From Hetaerina americana (lineage: Eukaryota; Arthropoda; Insecta; Odonata; Calopterygidae): a DNA stretch of 64,000 bases. The stretch is from assembly GCA_022747635.1 (NCBI GenBank), contig JAKTNV010000018.1, positions 5,083,813-5,147,812 of the forward strand. Reading direction: 5' to 3'. A program made the translations under genes and the position numbers. The notes under the pieces were generated by a model, which ran no database searches, had not been told where the DNA came from, and saw nothing but the letters and a program-made list of their open reading frames with translations. Below are positions 47,801-59,300 of the stretch, in pieces (within the stretch, counting starts at the first letter, position 1; each line of letters begins with the position of its first letter).

Positions 47801-49560
47801 GCAGTGAAGAAACTCAATATGAAAAACATACCTCACCAGACCCAAGCACCGCCCATTTAATTACTATATATATACTTAATATGCTTCCATCTCTGGGTAC
47901 TAAATTATGCTCAAATGGTTTATTTCACCTATGTAATCTTCATGTGGATCTTTTAGAAATTACATCAATTCCTAATGGATTCAAGAGTTACATTTAAGGA
48001 AGCAAAGTTAATTTTCTTCTTCCGGCAGAATTAAGTTTTCATGTACAAGTAAGAATATGCATTTGATAGTCGTAAAATCATTATTTAGAATAGGTTTCTT
48101 GATCTAAACCACATTTGGGTGGTGCTTGGTGAAATAAATCCAGCCTGATTATCTTCCAATTGATGCAAATGATAAAAGCACTTGCGTTAATCATGCAATA
48201 AGAAATGTCTCATTTAGAAACACTTTTATATGACAAAATTTGAATTTCTGTGGTACTTTTGTTTGGAATTATAATTCCTGGGAAACAAATAATTCCATAG
48301 TTTGCCAGGTTAAGCTGCAACAAGGGACTTCATGATTTCCTGTGAAAATATTATTTAAAAAATGAAATATACAGAATACTCTTAATGGGAAGGGAACTTC
48401 ACATTTGCACCAAAAACCTTTTTTCCACTAACTTAAAAATACTTTTATTGTCTTTCCCCATTCAATAAGAGCATACCTACTCTGAATAAATGTCTATATT
48501 TTATTCACAATGTATTTGTTGTTTTATTTTAACATTTGCAGAACTCATGCACAGCTAAACGATCTGAGATTCCAGAATTCTAGAGTTTTGTAAAAAATTC
48601 ATGATTTATTAATGAGCGATTCCAATCAAAATTCAGGTGAACTGTAATTCATTTAGGTCATTGGATTAAAATATCCCTGAAAGCAAAAATTTCATTGCTT
48701 TAAGACCGTAGGTATGAATATTTTATATTTACATTTCTCAGAAATTTATACCCAGTCTTCAAACATGTCATATCATGCCTGTATAACCAATTGTATGAGC
48801 ATTTTCTATGAGTAATTGTCATCAAATGACTCTTGCCTTTTGAGCATTACTCTATTTCCCTATGCAAGTGCCAGTGTCTTTACAATTTTTTGGTGCCTGT
48901 GTGACCATGTCTATGAAAGTGTAGGTTACTGTCAGAGTGTAGGTTGGTCTAAAAGCCTGCATATTTGATGTGTCTGTTGAGCATTTCGTTTGTGGGATAT
49001 TCTGTTAACCTATAGGTTGGTCATTATGCCAGTAAGTGTGTTGGACAATCTGTTAATCTGTCAGTGGCTTCCTCTGACAGTCAGTTTGCAGGTCTATCTG
49101 GCAGTCTTAAGGTCAGTGAATACTATTTTGGAAGGTGGGCAAGTCATTGTATTGTTCGCTAAGTCAGTCCATCAATCAGTATATCCATCAGTCCATATGC
49201 CACTGTGTCACACTCTTAATGAGCCTAGTAAACTAGTAGCTTAATCTGTCAATCAGTAGATAATGAACTCTATAGGATGGTCGAGATCCTAACATCCCTC
49301 ACTGCACAAACTATTCCCATTCATTGGGTGAATGCACCCAGTCCAATTTAAATTTTTTCAACCATGTACCAAACCCCTTAAGCGTCTTTACCTTCCCCTT
49401 AAAAAAAAGGTATCCCATTCCAAAAGAAATCAACTAGTCACATTTTTATTGTTTCATCCAATACCCACTAGGGCATATATGTATTGCATATGTTTGACAA
49501 ATATTTTTCTCGATGGTTATAATTTCGAGCATAACCTGTCAATAGATGTAGTGTGCGTGT
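44879..49560. other. Unrecognised intergenic sequence
   Basis: ORFs of 60-95 codons (for example 47209-47433, 47529-47765, 47710-47997) have no domain that I recognise and no coding pattern; they are taken as chance. At 48900-49255 the sequence is cryptically simple, rich in GTCAGT/GTCTGT-like words, which suggests an old degenerate microsatellite. Confidence 0.5.
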
Positions 49561-49561
49561 G

Positions 49562-49562
<1 letters not shown>

Positions 49563-49657
<95 letters not shown>

Positions 49658-49680
49658 CATTTTCATATATATACACACAC
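49563..49680. repeat. (TA)n and (CA)n microsatellite
   Basis: TA tract with GTGTGT at its left and ACACACAC at its right, about 20 bases before the 5' truncation point of LINE A copy 8. Confidence 0.95.
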
Positions 49681-49699
49681 ACTTGCAGGGAGAAAGCAG

Positions 49700-51762
49700 T
49701 TGAGTTCAGCACGAGACAGGGGTTAGTCATCACCAATTCCAGTTGGTGATGACTAACACCAATTGGTTAGGACACCACTAAAGACCAAATGCCAAAAGAA
49801 CTAGGAGGCCATGGATCATAGATGAGATGATTACAAAGATGGATCAGAGGAGAAAATGGAAGAATTTAAACACAGAGTTAAGCAAAATGAAGCAAAAAGA
49901 GTCAAACAATAAATTGAGGCGGGCAACAAATAAAGCATAAGAAGTATGGTGGAAGATGCAGTTGGAGGATATGGAAATTTTGCAGGGGAAGGGTGAAATT
50001 GGCATGTTATACAGCAAAGTTAAACCTTTATTGGGAAGTAAGAAAGGAAGATCTATGCTAACAGTTAGAGATGAGGCGGTAAGATAATAGTTGACAAAGG
50101 AAAGATCCAAGAGAGATTGAGGGAATATATAGAAGAACTGTCTAGTAAGGAACTTAGACCAACAAAGTTAGATGTAGAAAAAAGAACATCATGCAGAGGA
50201 AGATATCCTTGGTCCAGGCATACTCGACAATGAGATACAAGGGGCATTAAAGGACATGAGATTAAATTAGGCCGTGGGGGTAGGTAACATTCCTGCAGAA
50301 CCACTGAAATGTTTAGGAAAATATGGGAGGAAAACACTATATGGGCTGATTTGTAGTATCTATGAAGAAGGATTCTGGTCGGAACACTTTTTGAGATCAG
50401 TTTTAGTTCCTCTTGCAAAAACGCTAAAGGCTTCATCATGTGAGGACTACAGGACAACAAGTTTGATATCCCACGCAGCTAAAGTGGTTCTCAGGATCAT
50501 AAACAAAAGGAAAGAGAGTAGGGGAAATGATTACTTAGGGGATGATCAGTTTTAGTTTAGGAGGGGGAGAGGTGCACCTGATGCCATTGCAGTAATGAGA
50601 TCACTAATCGAGAGGAATATAGAATACAATCAGGACGTATTTGTCTATTTCATAGATTTCGAAAAGGGGTTTGATAGAGTGAATTGGGATAAACTAATGA
50701 GTATTCTGCAGAAAATAGGAATAGATTGGAGGGAAAGGATGCTAATCCGCAACCTGCACATGTCTCAGACTGCTCAGGTGCGAGTGGGGAACGGGGAGTC
50801 CGGATGGGCACTGTTAGGAAGAGGTGTAAGGCAGGGTTGCCCATTATCACCGGTGCTGTTCAAGGTGTATGCGGAGGAAATGATTGAAGAGGCTTGGGAA
50901 GAACTGGAGGTAGGAATGAAAGTGGGCGGGGAATTCGTAAAATCAGTTAGGTGTGTGGATGACAAAGCTTTAGTTTGTCAGTCAGCCAAGGAGTTGCAAG
51001 CATTGCTGAATGAATTGGAAATTCAGTGCGACAGGTATGGGATGACAATCAATTTTAATAAAGCAAAGGTTATGCAATTTTCTAGAAGGAAAAAGGCTAT
51101 GCCAAACATTAAAATAGGAAGGCAAAAACTAGAGCAGGTAGAACAGTTTACGTATCTCGGTAGTGTTTTGGACCAACACGGCCAAAGTAGTAGGGACGTA
51201 AGGAGAAGACTTGCGCTAGGCAAAGAGGCTTTCACAAGGAGGAGGGAGTTAATGAGAGGGACGTTGAGTAAGGATATTGAGGAAAGACTTGTAAAAACTT
51301 TGATATGGAGCGTAGCTATGTACAGCGCGGAAATGTGGTCACTGAAGCAGGAGGATAGACGTAGACTGGAGGCTTTTGAAATGTGTGTGGAGAAGAATGG
51401 AGAAGGTGAAATGAACAGGGAAGAAAAAAAATGAGGAAGTACTTGGCATGATGGACAAAGAGAGGGATTTGTCTAGGAGAAATCCTATGGAGGCAGGAAA
51501 AGTGGATGAAGGGGGTATTGACTGGGAGTGGGATGTTGAAAACTGTAATAGAGAGGATAATGTTTGGCAAACGAGAAAAGGGAAGGAACAGGAATGGGAT
51601 GTTGGACGGGATGAAGGGAGGAAGGAAATACTCAGAGATGAAGAGGGTCCTGATGCAGAGTAGAATGCTGGATTTTTTGCTTTGTTAGGAATCAATATAT
51701 TTTGCAGTTGTGCAGCAGTTGTGTCCATCCAAAAACCTCCCTTAACGGGTAGATTACCTAAT
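49700..51762 (+). mobile_element. LINE A copy 8, RT region almost intact
   Basis: Plus-strand copy, 5' truncated within the endonuclease (GLVIT near 49720, with a small local inversion at 49720-49757). The linker follows from about 49765 and the RT from about 50270. Frame 50274-50555 ends at a single TAG in DDQF*FRRGRG, and the rest is open to 51434: [80 protein letters not shown] and [18 protein letters not shown]. The RT active site reads CVDD (50952-50963). The 3' UTR ends with GTCCATCCAAAAACCTCCCT and AGATTACCTAATAATAATAA at the TA tract. Confidence 0.88.
50595..51434 (+). CDS. LINE A reverse transcriptase, palm to C-terminus
   Basis: A 279-codon open frame covering RT palm blocks from [13 protein letters not shown] through CVDD, the [12 protein letters not shown] block after it, the thumb ([12 protein letters not shown]) and the conserved end ([20 protein letters not shown]). 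Only the upstream TAG near 50553 and a frame change after 51420 (a run of A) separate it from a longer ORF. Its product would copy the LINE RNA at the target site, but the frame here is incomplete and it is probably inactive. Confidence 0.8.
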   Translation: MRSLIERNIEYNQDVFVYFIDFEKGFDRVNWDKLMSILQKIGIDWRERMLIRNLHMSQTAQVRVGNGESGWALLGRGVRQGCPLSPVLFKVYAEEMIEEAWEELEVGMKVGGEFVKSVRCVDDKALVCQSAKELQALLNELEIQCDRYGMTINFNKAKVMQFSRRKKAMPNIKIGRQKLEQVEQFTYLGSVLDQHGQSSRDVRRRLALGKEAFTRRRELMRGTLSKDIEERLVKTLIWSVAMYSAEMWSLKQEDRRRLEAFEMCVEKNGEGEMNREEKK

Positions 51763-51763
51763 A

Positions 51764-52147
<384 letters not shown>

Positions 52148-54323
52148 TAGGTAATCTACCGGTTAAGGTAGGTTTTTGGATGGACGTAATTACTAATTAA
52201 ATAATTTGTGGCCCCTAGCAAAACACGACATCCTACTCTACATCAGGTCCCTCTTCAGCTCCGAGTACTTTCTTCTACATCCACATAATACCCCGCAAGC
52301 CGCCGCAAGGGCGTGTGGCGGGGGGTGTTAGGTCACCAACCGTAAAAACGAAAAATACCACATGCAAAAAAACAACACGGAAAATTACACCCACCGCAGC
52401 GCACACACTCATGCAAAAATCCCTTCATCCAACACTCATGCAAACACATACCGCAAAACAACTAAAAAAAATGCACCCCATTATGCAGCACGCAAGCCAT
52501 CCTACAACATGGAAGCCAGGACACAACAAGCAAGAAATTGAAACATCACTATCACATGAAAATGCACCACGAAACACTCTACCCCCAAAGAGTCTGTAAA
52601 AGGCAGGGAATGCGACCCAACGTTGCAGGTAGCAGGAATTTCCCCCCGCAGGGAGGGACGTGGGATTGAAAGGGAAACTTAAAAACAGATGAACAGAACA
52701 CGAATGAGGTTATTCGGAAAGAATGGGCTATTATAAAAAAACACATGAGGTTAGTGGAAGAGCATGCATTTGAGTAGAACTAATTATTTTTTAGACGCTG
52801 AGAGTGGCAAATTGAATTTTTGCTATCTATAACCCTGCAGTTGCTATCCCGTATTGTCCGTGGGAAGAAGGAGTCCTTGAGTCGGCTAGTTCTGTCATCT
52901 ATTTCCCGAATTTTATATGCATGATCCAAGCGACCAATGTATGTAGGAGTACGAATAATTTGCGAGACCTCGGTGCTGAAACATGCGGATCTGAATTTAT
53001 TTAATAATTTCAATCTTGCATTGAATCGTTTCTCTGCCAATGATTCCCACCCCAAATCCATGAGCATTTCGGTGACGCTTTGCGTTTTATCGTAGGAATT
53101 TTTTACAAACCGGGCTGCCCGGCGTTGAACCTTCTCAATTTCCCGAATAAGACCTTTTTCACTCGGATCCCACACGCTGCATGCGTATTCTAAATGAGGC
53201 TTTACAAGAGCGTGGTAACAACGTTCCTTGACCTTCGAGTCACTTTTGCCGACAATGCGTCTAATGAATCCCAATTTTTTATATGCTTGACCGCAGACTT
53301 TACGTATGTGAGTCCCCCAAGTTAAGTCTTTTGTGAATGTGACACCTAGGTATTTTACCGTATCAACTACTACTAGGTCACCTCCAGCTAATTTGAAAGC
53401 AAATCCCGTTGATCTTTTAAAGAAATTTACCACCGAACATTTATTATAATTTAGTGTCAATCCCCAGTTAGAACACCATTCAGTAATGGTTTTCTAACCA
53501 CCTTTCCACCTTTCTTCCTCCCTTCATCCCGTCCAAAATCCCAATCCTGTTCCTTCCCTTTCCTCGTTAGCCTAATATTCTCCCCTCAATTACAGTCTTC
53601 AACATCCCGCTGCCGGTCAAAACCCCCTTCAGCCACTTTTTCTGCCTCCATAGGATTGCTCCCAATAAACCCCTCTCTTCGCCCACCATACCAAGTACTT
53701 CCTCGTTTGTTTTCTTCTTTGTCCATTCCACCTTCCCCATTCTTCTCCACACCCACATTTCAAAAGCCTCCAGTCTACGTCTATCCTCCTGGTTTAATGA
53801 CCACGTTTTCGCCCCATACATAGCTACGCTCCATATCAAAGTTTTTGCGAGTCTTTTCTTAACATCCTTACTCAAAGACCCTGTCATCAACTCCCTCCTC
53901 CTTGTGAAAGCCTCTTTGCCTAGCGCAATTCTTCTCTTTACGTCCTTACTACTTTGACCGTGTTGGTCCAAAACACTACCGAGATAGGTAAACTGTTCTA
54001 CCTGCTCTAGTTTTTGCCCTCCTATTTTAATGTTAAGTTTAGCCTTTTTCGTTCTAGAAAATCGCATAACCTTTATTTTATTAATATTGATTCTCATCCC
54101 ATACCTGTCGCACTGAATTTCCAATTCACTCAGCAGTGCTTGCAGCTTTGGCTGACTGACAAACTGAAGCTTGGTCATCAGCAAACCTAAGTAATTTTAC
54201 GAATTCCCCGCCCACTTTCATTCCTACCTCCAGTTCTTCCCATGCCTATTTAATCATTTCCTCTGCATACAGGTTGAACAGCAACGGTGATAATGGGCAA
54301 CCCTGCTTTACACCTCTTCCTAA

Positions 54324-54326
<3 letters not shown>
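52148..54326 (-). mobile_element. LINE A copy 9, minus strand, split by a CR1-like insertion
   Basis: The 3' UTR lies at 52148-52275 and the C-terminal and RT part at 53510-54326. Between them is a CR1-like fragment (52276-53509). Continuity is clear: GAGTACTTTCTT breaks off and CTTTCTTCCTCCCTTCATCC resumes, as in copy 7 at 30314-30345. The RT portion (54184-53567) includes KVMRFSRTKKAKLNIKIGGQ and [20 protein letters not shown]. The active site at 54174-54185 reads FADD, but a small deletion in the following SAK block shifts the frame. The copy is truncated at the TA tract. Confidence 0.85.
52276..53509 (-). mobile_element. CR1-like LINE, 5' truncated, inserted in LINE A
   Basis: Flanked by CTTTCTTC at 52268-52275 and 53510-53517, an 8-bp target duplication. 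The open minus frame 53460-52780 (226 codons) encodes NYNKCSVVNFFKRSTGFAFK, VKYLGVTFTKDLTWGTHIRK, LEYACSVWDPSEKGLIREIE and KVQRRAARFVKNSYDKTQSV: the thumb and C-terminal part of a CR1/jockey-type RT. The 3' UTR is GC-rich with GCAAGCCGCCGCAAGGGCGT near 52297. The open frame without stops suggests a young insertion. Confidence 0.88.

Positions 54327-54390
<64 letters not shown>
54327..54390. repeat. (TA)n microsatellite
   Basis: Pure TA tract at the 5' truncation of LINE A copy 9, directly before the 310-bp array. Confidence 0.95.
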
Positions 54391-54392
<2 letters not shown>

Positions 54393-54397
<5 letters not shown>

Positions 54398-55800
54398 CCA
54401 GAAAATATGCTTCGGTAGAGTTGAATGACGTAATATACGTTTTTTACTACAAAATCGGCCAAAACTTCCAGTTTTTCCCATGTAAGGTCCTTCATTTGTT
54501 TTAGATCAAACATTTAACGTGTTTAGAATGAAAAGCTTCCATTTCGTAATTTTGTCCAGGTTTCTCCTTGAAAAGTAGCAATAACCCCTCCCCCTTGGTC
54601 CTCAACAAGAAAAAAACTACTAAAGAAAAAACCAAATGGTGTCAACGATATTGAGTTTATTGCTGGTTTATAAGAAAAACACCGAATATATATGCCTCCG
54701 AAGGGTAGATACTACAGAAAATAATCAAATGGGGTAAACGGTGTAATAAGCGCTCATCGTTGGAGTATAAAACAAAAAACACCAAGCAGTTATGCTTCGT
54801 AAGAGTAGAATCACGTAATTTATATGATTCATCAAATTTTTTCTGGACTTTAAATGTGCCAATAATTCTTTTTTAGCTGAAAAAAGTCCTTCTTTTGCTT
54901 TAGATAAAAGCATTAGGGTTTTTAGAAAGCAAAAATATGGTCATGCCCTCCTTGGGCTTCAACACGAAAAAATAAATCCATTAGAATAGAACCAAATGGT
55001 GTAAACGGTGTTCTAAGTTTTCATTGCTGGAATATTAAAATAAAAACCCCCAGAATTTATGCATCAGGAGAGTAGAATGGCGTTATAAATATGATTCACA
55101 AAACTTTTTCTGGACTATAAATCTGCCAAATTTTCCTCTTTTAGCCATGAATGGTCTTTCTTTTGTTTTAGATTAAACATTTAAAATGTTTCAAAGGCAA
55201 ATATTCCATTTTTGCATTATTTCATGTTTCGCTTTTTTCCTTTAAAAGTAGCAATACTCCCACTTGTGGCTTCAACTTGAAAAAAATTGTAAATAATAGA
55301 ACCAAATTATGTTAACGGTGTTATTAGGTTTCATTTTTGGAAGGTAAAACAAAAAATACCCAGAAATTATGCTTCGTAAGAGTAGAATAGCGTAATAAAG
55401 ATGATTCATCAAATTTTTCCTGCGTTATAAATCTGCCAATAAATCCATTTTTTAGCCATTAAAGGTTCTTTTTTGTTCACGATTAAGCATTAAAGGTTTT
55501 GAAAAGGCAAATCTTCCATTTTTGTAATATTTAGTTTTTCCCGTTTTTCCTTGAAAAGTTGCAATAACCCCACCCCCCTTGGGCTACAACACGAAAAAAT
55601 AATGCCTAAAAATAGAACCAAATGGGGTTGACGGTGTTACAAGCGTTCATTGTTGGAACATAAAAGAAAGAACAAAGAAATTATGCTTCAGATGAGTAGA
55701 ATCACGTAATAAATTTGATTTATCAAATTCTTTTTTTACCATAAATCTGCAAAAGCTTCCATTTTAGCCATAAGAGGTCTATGTCTATTTGTATGTAAGA
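54393..55800. repeat. Tandem array, unit about 310 bp, four to five degenerate copies
   Basis: The marker AATAGAACCAAATGG...ACGGTG recurs near 54631, 54991, 55301 and 55617, with a partial unit near 54724 pointing to an internal deletion. Other shared words are GAAATTATGCTTCGTAAGAG, TCACGTAATAAATATGATTC and CTTGAAAAGTAGCAATAACC. Copies differ at many sites and by indels. No coding similarity. Confidence 0.8.
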
Positions 55801-56074
55801 TGTCTATTTGACTTAACGTTTATTACAACATACTCTGATGTATTATTTCATAAGTGGGCACACCTCTATGAATAATGTCAATCTCAAAAATAAGTAGAAC
55901 AAAACTAGAGAAACCAGTTAATTCTGAAGAATGATCTGGTACTTTAAGAATGGTCTGGTACTGAAGACGATGGACGACTCGGCCATCGAAATGTCGGCAA
56001 CCCTACGAACGTGGACCCGGTGGGAGACCCGAATAATCTTGGAAAACAGTTAATTCTGATCAAAGTAAAGAACA
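55801..56074. other. Spacer with an ACGTCGG-like repeat end
   Basis: Includes CTGAAGACGATGGACGACTC followed by GGCCATCGAAATGTCGGC (55961-55998), in which CGATGG pairs with CCATCG. Such strings are frequent at the ends of Penelope-like and similar elements, but no coding part is present. Confidence 0.4.
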
Positions 56075-56335
56075 CTAAAATTCTTCAAAAATAGTACCCT
56101 TTGTGCATCGACGCACAATTGTCATCTTAGTTCCTCTGCCAAACTTCTGGTACACGTTCTGTAAGGCATCAAATGGTTTAAGGTACCTCGTCATGGCCTC
56201 TTTAACATATGCCAAAATGGTACTCAAACTGGGATTGTACTTGGGTCGAAAACAAAGGCCCATGCCTGATCTAAAGTTTTTATTAATTTTTTGTATTGCT
56301 ATTGAAATCGCCTTTTTTATTTCAATTTTTTCCAT
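56075..56335 (-). pseudogene. mariner transposase C-terminal remnant
   Basis: Minus-strand reading ends AMTRYLKPFDALQNVYQKF and RRCTKGTIFEEF, similar to the C-terminal end of some mariner transposases. It overlaps the start of the 167-bp array. Weak. Confidence 0.35.
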
Positions 56336-59300
56336 TTCGGTATTTTATGCCCTTTTCCCACCATTCGTTGAGTTTTCCATCGCAAATTATGGTGTAATAA
56401 TTCCAATAGCGTATGTTCTATGGTTTGTACACGAAAAACTACTCATTTTTCGTGGACATGTTGAAATCGCGTTTTCCTTTTGATTTTTTCCATTTCGGTA
56501 TTTTTTCCTCCTTTTCTCACCGTTAGTTGAAGTTTTCGTCGCAAAATATGGTATTTAAATTTCAACAGCGTATGTTTCATGGGTTGTGCAGGAAGACTGC
56601 CCGTTTTAATTCATTTTCCATTTTTCCATTGAAATGGTTTTTTTTCTTTCATTTTTTTCCCTTTCGGGATTTATACCTCGTTTTTACAACATTCGTTGAG
56701 TATTCTATCGCAAAATATGGTATTTTAATTTCCATAGCGTATGTTTTATGTTTGTACGAAAAAACTGCTCAATATACGAGGGTCATCCGGAAAGTAGTAC
56801 CCGTTCGTGAAATAAAGACACAAAAGTAAATATTAACAAACATAAAAAATTTTATTTGAAAGAGGATACTTTAAACTACTTCTCAACATAATCTCCAAGC
56901 AAATTAAGGCATTTGTCATAACGTGTGACAAGTTTCTGTATTCCTGCTGCATAGTCCTTCGCCGCCAGCTCATTGAGATACGCGAGGGACCCATCTTGAA
57001 CAAATTTTTGCATAATGCAGATGGTGTTTAACAATTTCATGAACAATTGTTCGAGAAACATTGGGAAAATGCTCACAGATGTCATCAATTGTGACGCGCC
57101 GATCGTTCCTCACGAATTCGTCAACTGAGCTCACCAGTTGGTCTGTAATGACAGACGGTCTCCCCGAACGCTCATCGTCGTGTGTGTTCCCCCTCCCCAT
57201 GTTGAAGTTGCGACACCACCGCCGAACAGACGACTCGTCCATTACATTGTCTCCATACACCTCCTTTAATTGGCGATGAATATCACATGGGCGAACGTTT
57301 CTTGCATTGAGGAATTTAATCACTGCCCTCACTTCACAACTGGCGGCGTTCTCAATTTTTTTAAACATTGTAAACAATCACAGAAACAACACAGGCAATG
57401 CTAGCGTCACGCAACTTGGCTCAGAGAAGGCAGACAAGCCACTGAAGCTATCTGACCTCGTCCAGCGGCTACTCGCGTCGTCAGCACTTCATGCGGCACG
57501 AACGGGTACTACTTTCCGGATGACCCTCGTATTTTATTTTTCGTGTTTCCGTTGATATCGCGTTTTTGCATTCAATTTTTTCCATTCCGCTATTTATACC
57601 TCGTTTTTTCAGATAACGTTAAGTTTTCCATCGCAAAATATGGTGTTTTAATTCCTTAAGAGTATATTATATGGTTTGCGCACCAAAAAGTACCCATTTT
57701 TATTTATTCATCTTGGTTCCGTTGAAAACGCGTTCTTTCTTTCAAATTTTCAATTAGAGTATTTTTACCTCATTTCATCACCATTCGTTGAGTTTTACAT
57801 CGCAATACATGGTGTACTAATTCCAACACCGTATGTTTTGAGCAAGAAGACTACTCGTTTTAATTCATTTTTCGTTTTCCTAAAAAAACTCCATTTCGGT
57901 ATTTTTACCTTTTTATTTTCCCACTCGTTAAGTTCTTCATCGAAAATTTGGTGAGAGAATTCCAACAGCGTATGTTTTATGGTTTGCGCACGAAAATTTA
58001 CTTGTTTTAATTAATTTTTCGTGTTTCCGTTGAAATGGCGTTTTTCATTTCAATTTGGTCCATATCTGTATTTTTGCTTAGTTGTTTTAATTTTCGTTAA
58101 GTTTTTCATCAAAAAATATGGTGTTTTTGTTCAAATGGCGTATGTTTTATCGTTTGTGCTCAAAAAATTACTCGTTTTTTCACGGTTCCGTTGAAATCGC
58201 GCTCTTTTTTAAATTTTCCATTTCAGAATTTTACCTCATTTTATCACCATTCGTTGAGTTTTATATCGCAATATATGGTGTACTAATTCCAGCACCGTAT
58301 GTTCTATGGTATGTGCAAGAAGACTACTCGTTTTAATGCATTTTTTCTTTTTCAGTAAAAAAACTCGTTTTTTCTTCCATTTTATTCAATTTGGACATTT
58401 TTACCTCCTTATTTCACCTCTCGTTGAGTTCTTCATCTCCAAATATGGTGAAATAATTTAAACAGCATTTGTTTTTTGGTCTCTTCAGAAAAAAGTACTC
58501 GTTTTTGTTAATTTTTCATGTTGCCGTTGAAACAACGTTTTTTTTATTTATCCCATTTCGGTATTTTTACTTATATTGTTTACCATTCGTTTAGCTTTGC
58601 ATCGCAAAATATGTAGTAATAATTGGAAAGTATACGTTTAATGGTTTGTGCAAAAAAACTACTTGTTTTATTAATTTATCGTGTTTCTGTTGAAATCGCG
58701 TTTTTTCTTTCAATTTCTGTATTTTTAAAATTTCTTCCTTTTTTCATCGGGAAAGATAAAGAGAAAGTGTTTTATTTCCAATAGCATACATTTTATGGTT
58801 TACGCAAGAAAAACTACTCGGTTTTATTTAACTTTCGTGGTTCCGTTGAAATAGCGTTGTTTCTTTCAAATTTTCCATATCATTTTTTTACCTCATTTTA
58901 TCGCCATTCGCTCAGGTTTTCCATCGCAAATTATTGTGTTTGTATTCGAACAGCGAATGCTTAATGATTTGTGCACAAAAATCTGCTCGTTTTTATTCAT
59001 TTTTCGTATTTCCGTTGAAATGGCATTTTTTCTTTCAATTTTTTTTCCATTTCGGTATTTCTACATCCTATTTTAAGTATTAGTTGTGTTTTTAATCATA
59101 AAACATTGATATTTAACTCCGAAAGCGTATGTTACATGGTTTCTGCACGAAAAAGTACTAGTTTTTATTCATTTCTCGTGTTAGCGTTGAAATTGCGTTT
59201 TTTCTTTCAATTTGTTCAGTTTCGGTATTTCTACTTTATTTCACCATTTGTTGAGTTTTCTGTCGCAATACATGGTGTAATAATTCATAAGGGTATTTTA

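Noticed and set aside
47209..47997. Cluster of three plus-strand ORFs (74-95 codons) downstream of dpr
   Set aside because: No domain, no splice pattern joining them and no repeated codon pattern; length within chance for this AT content.
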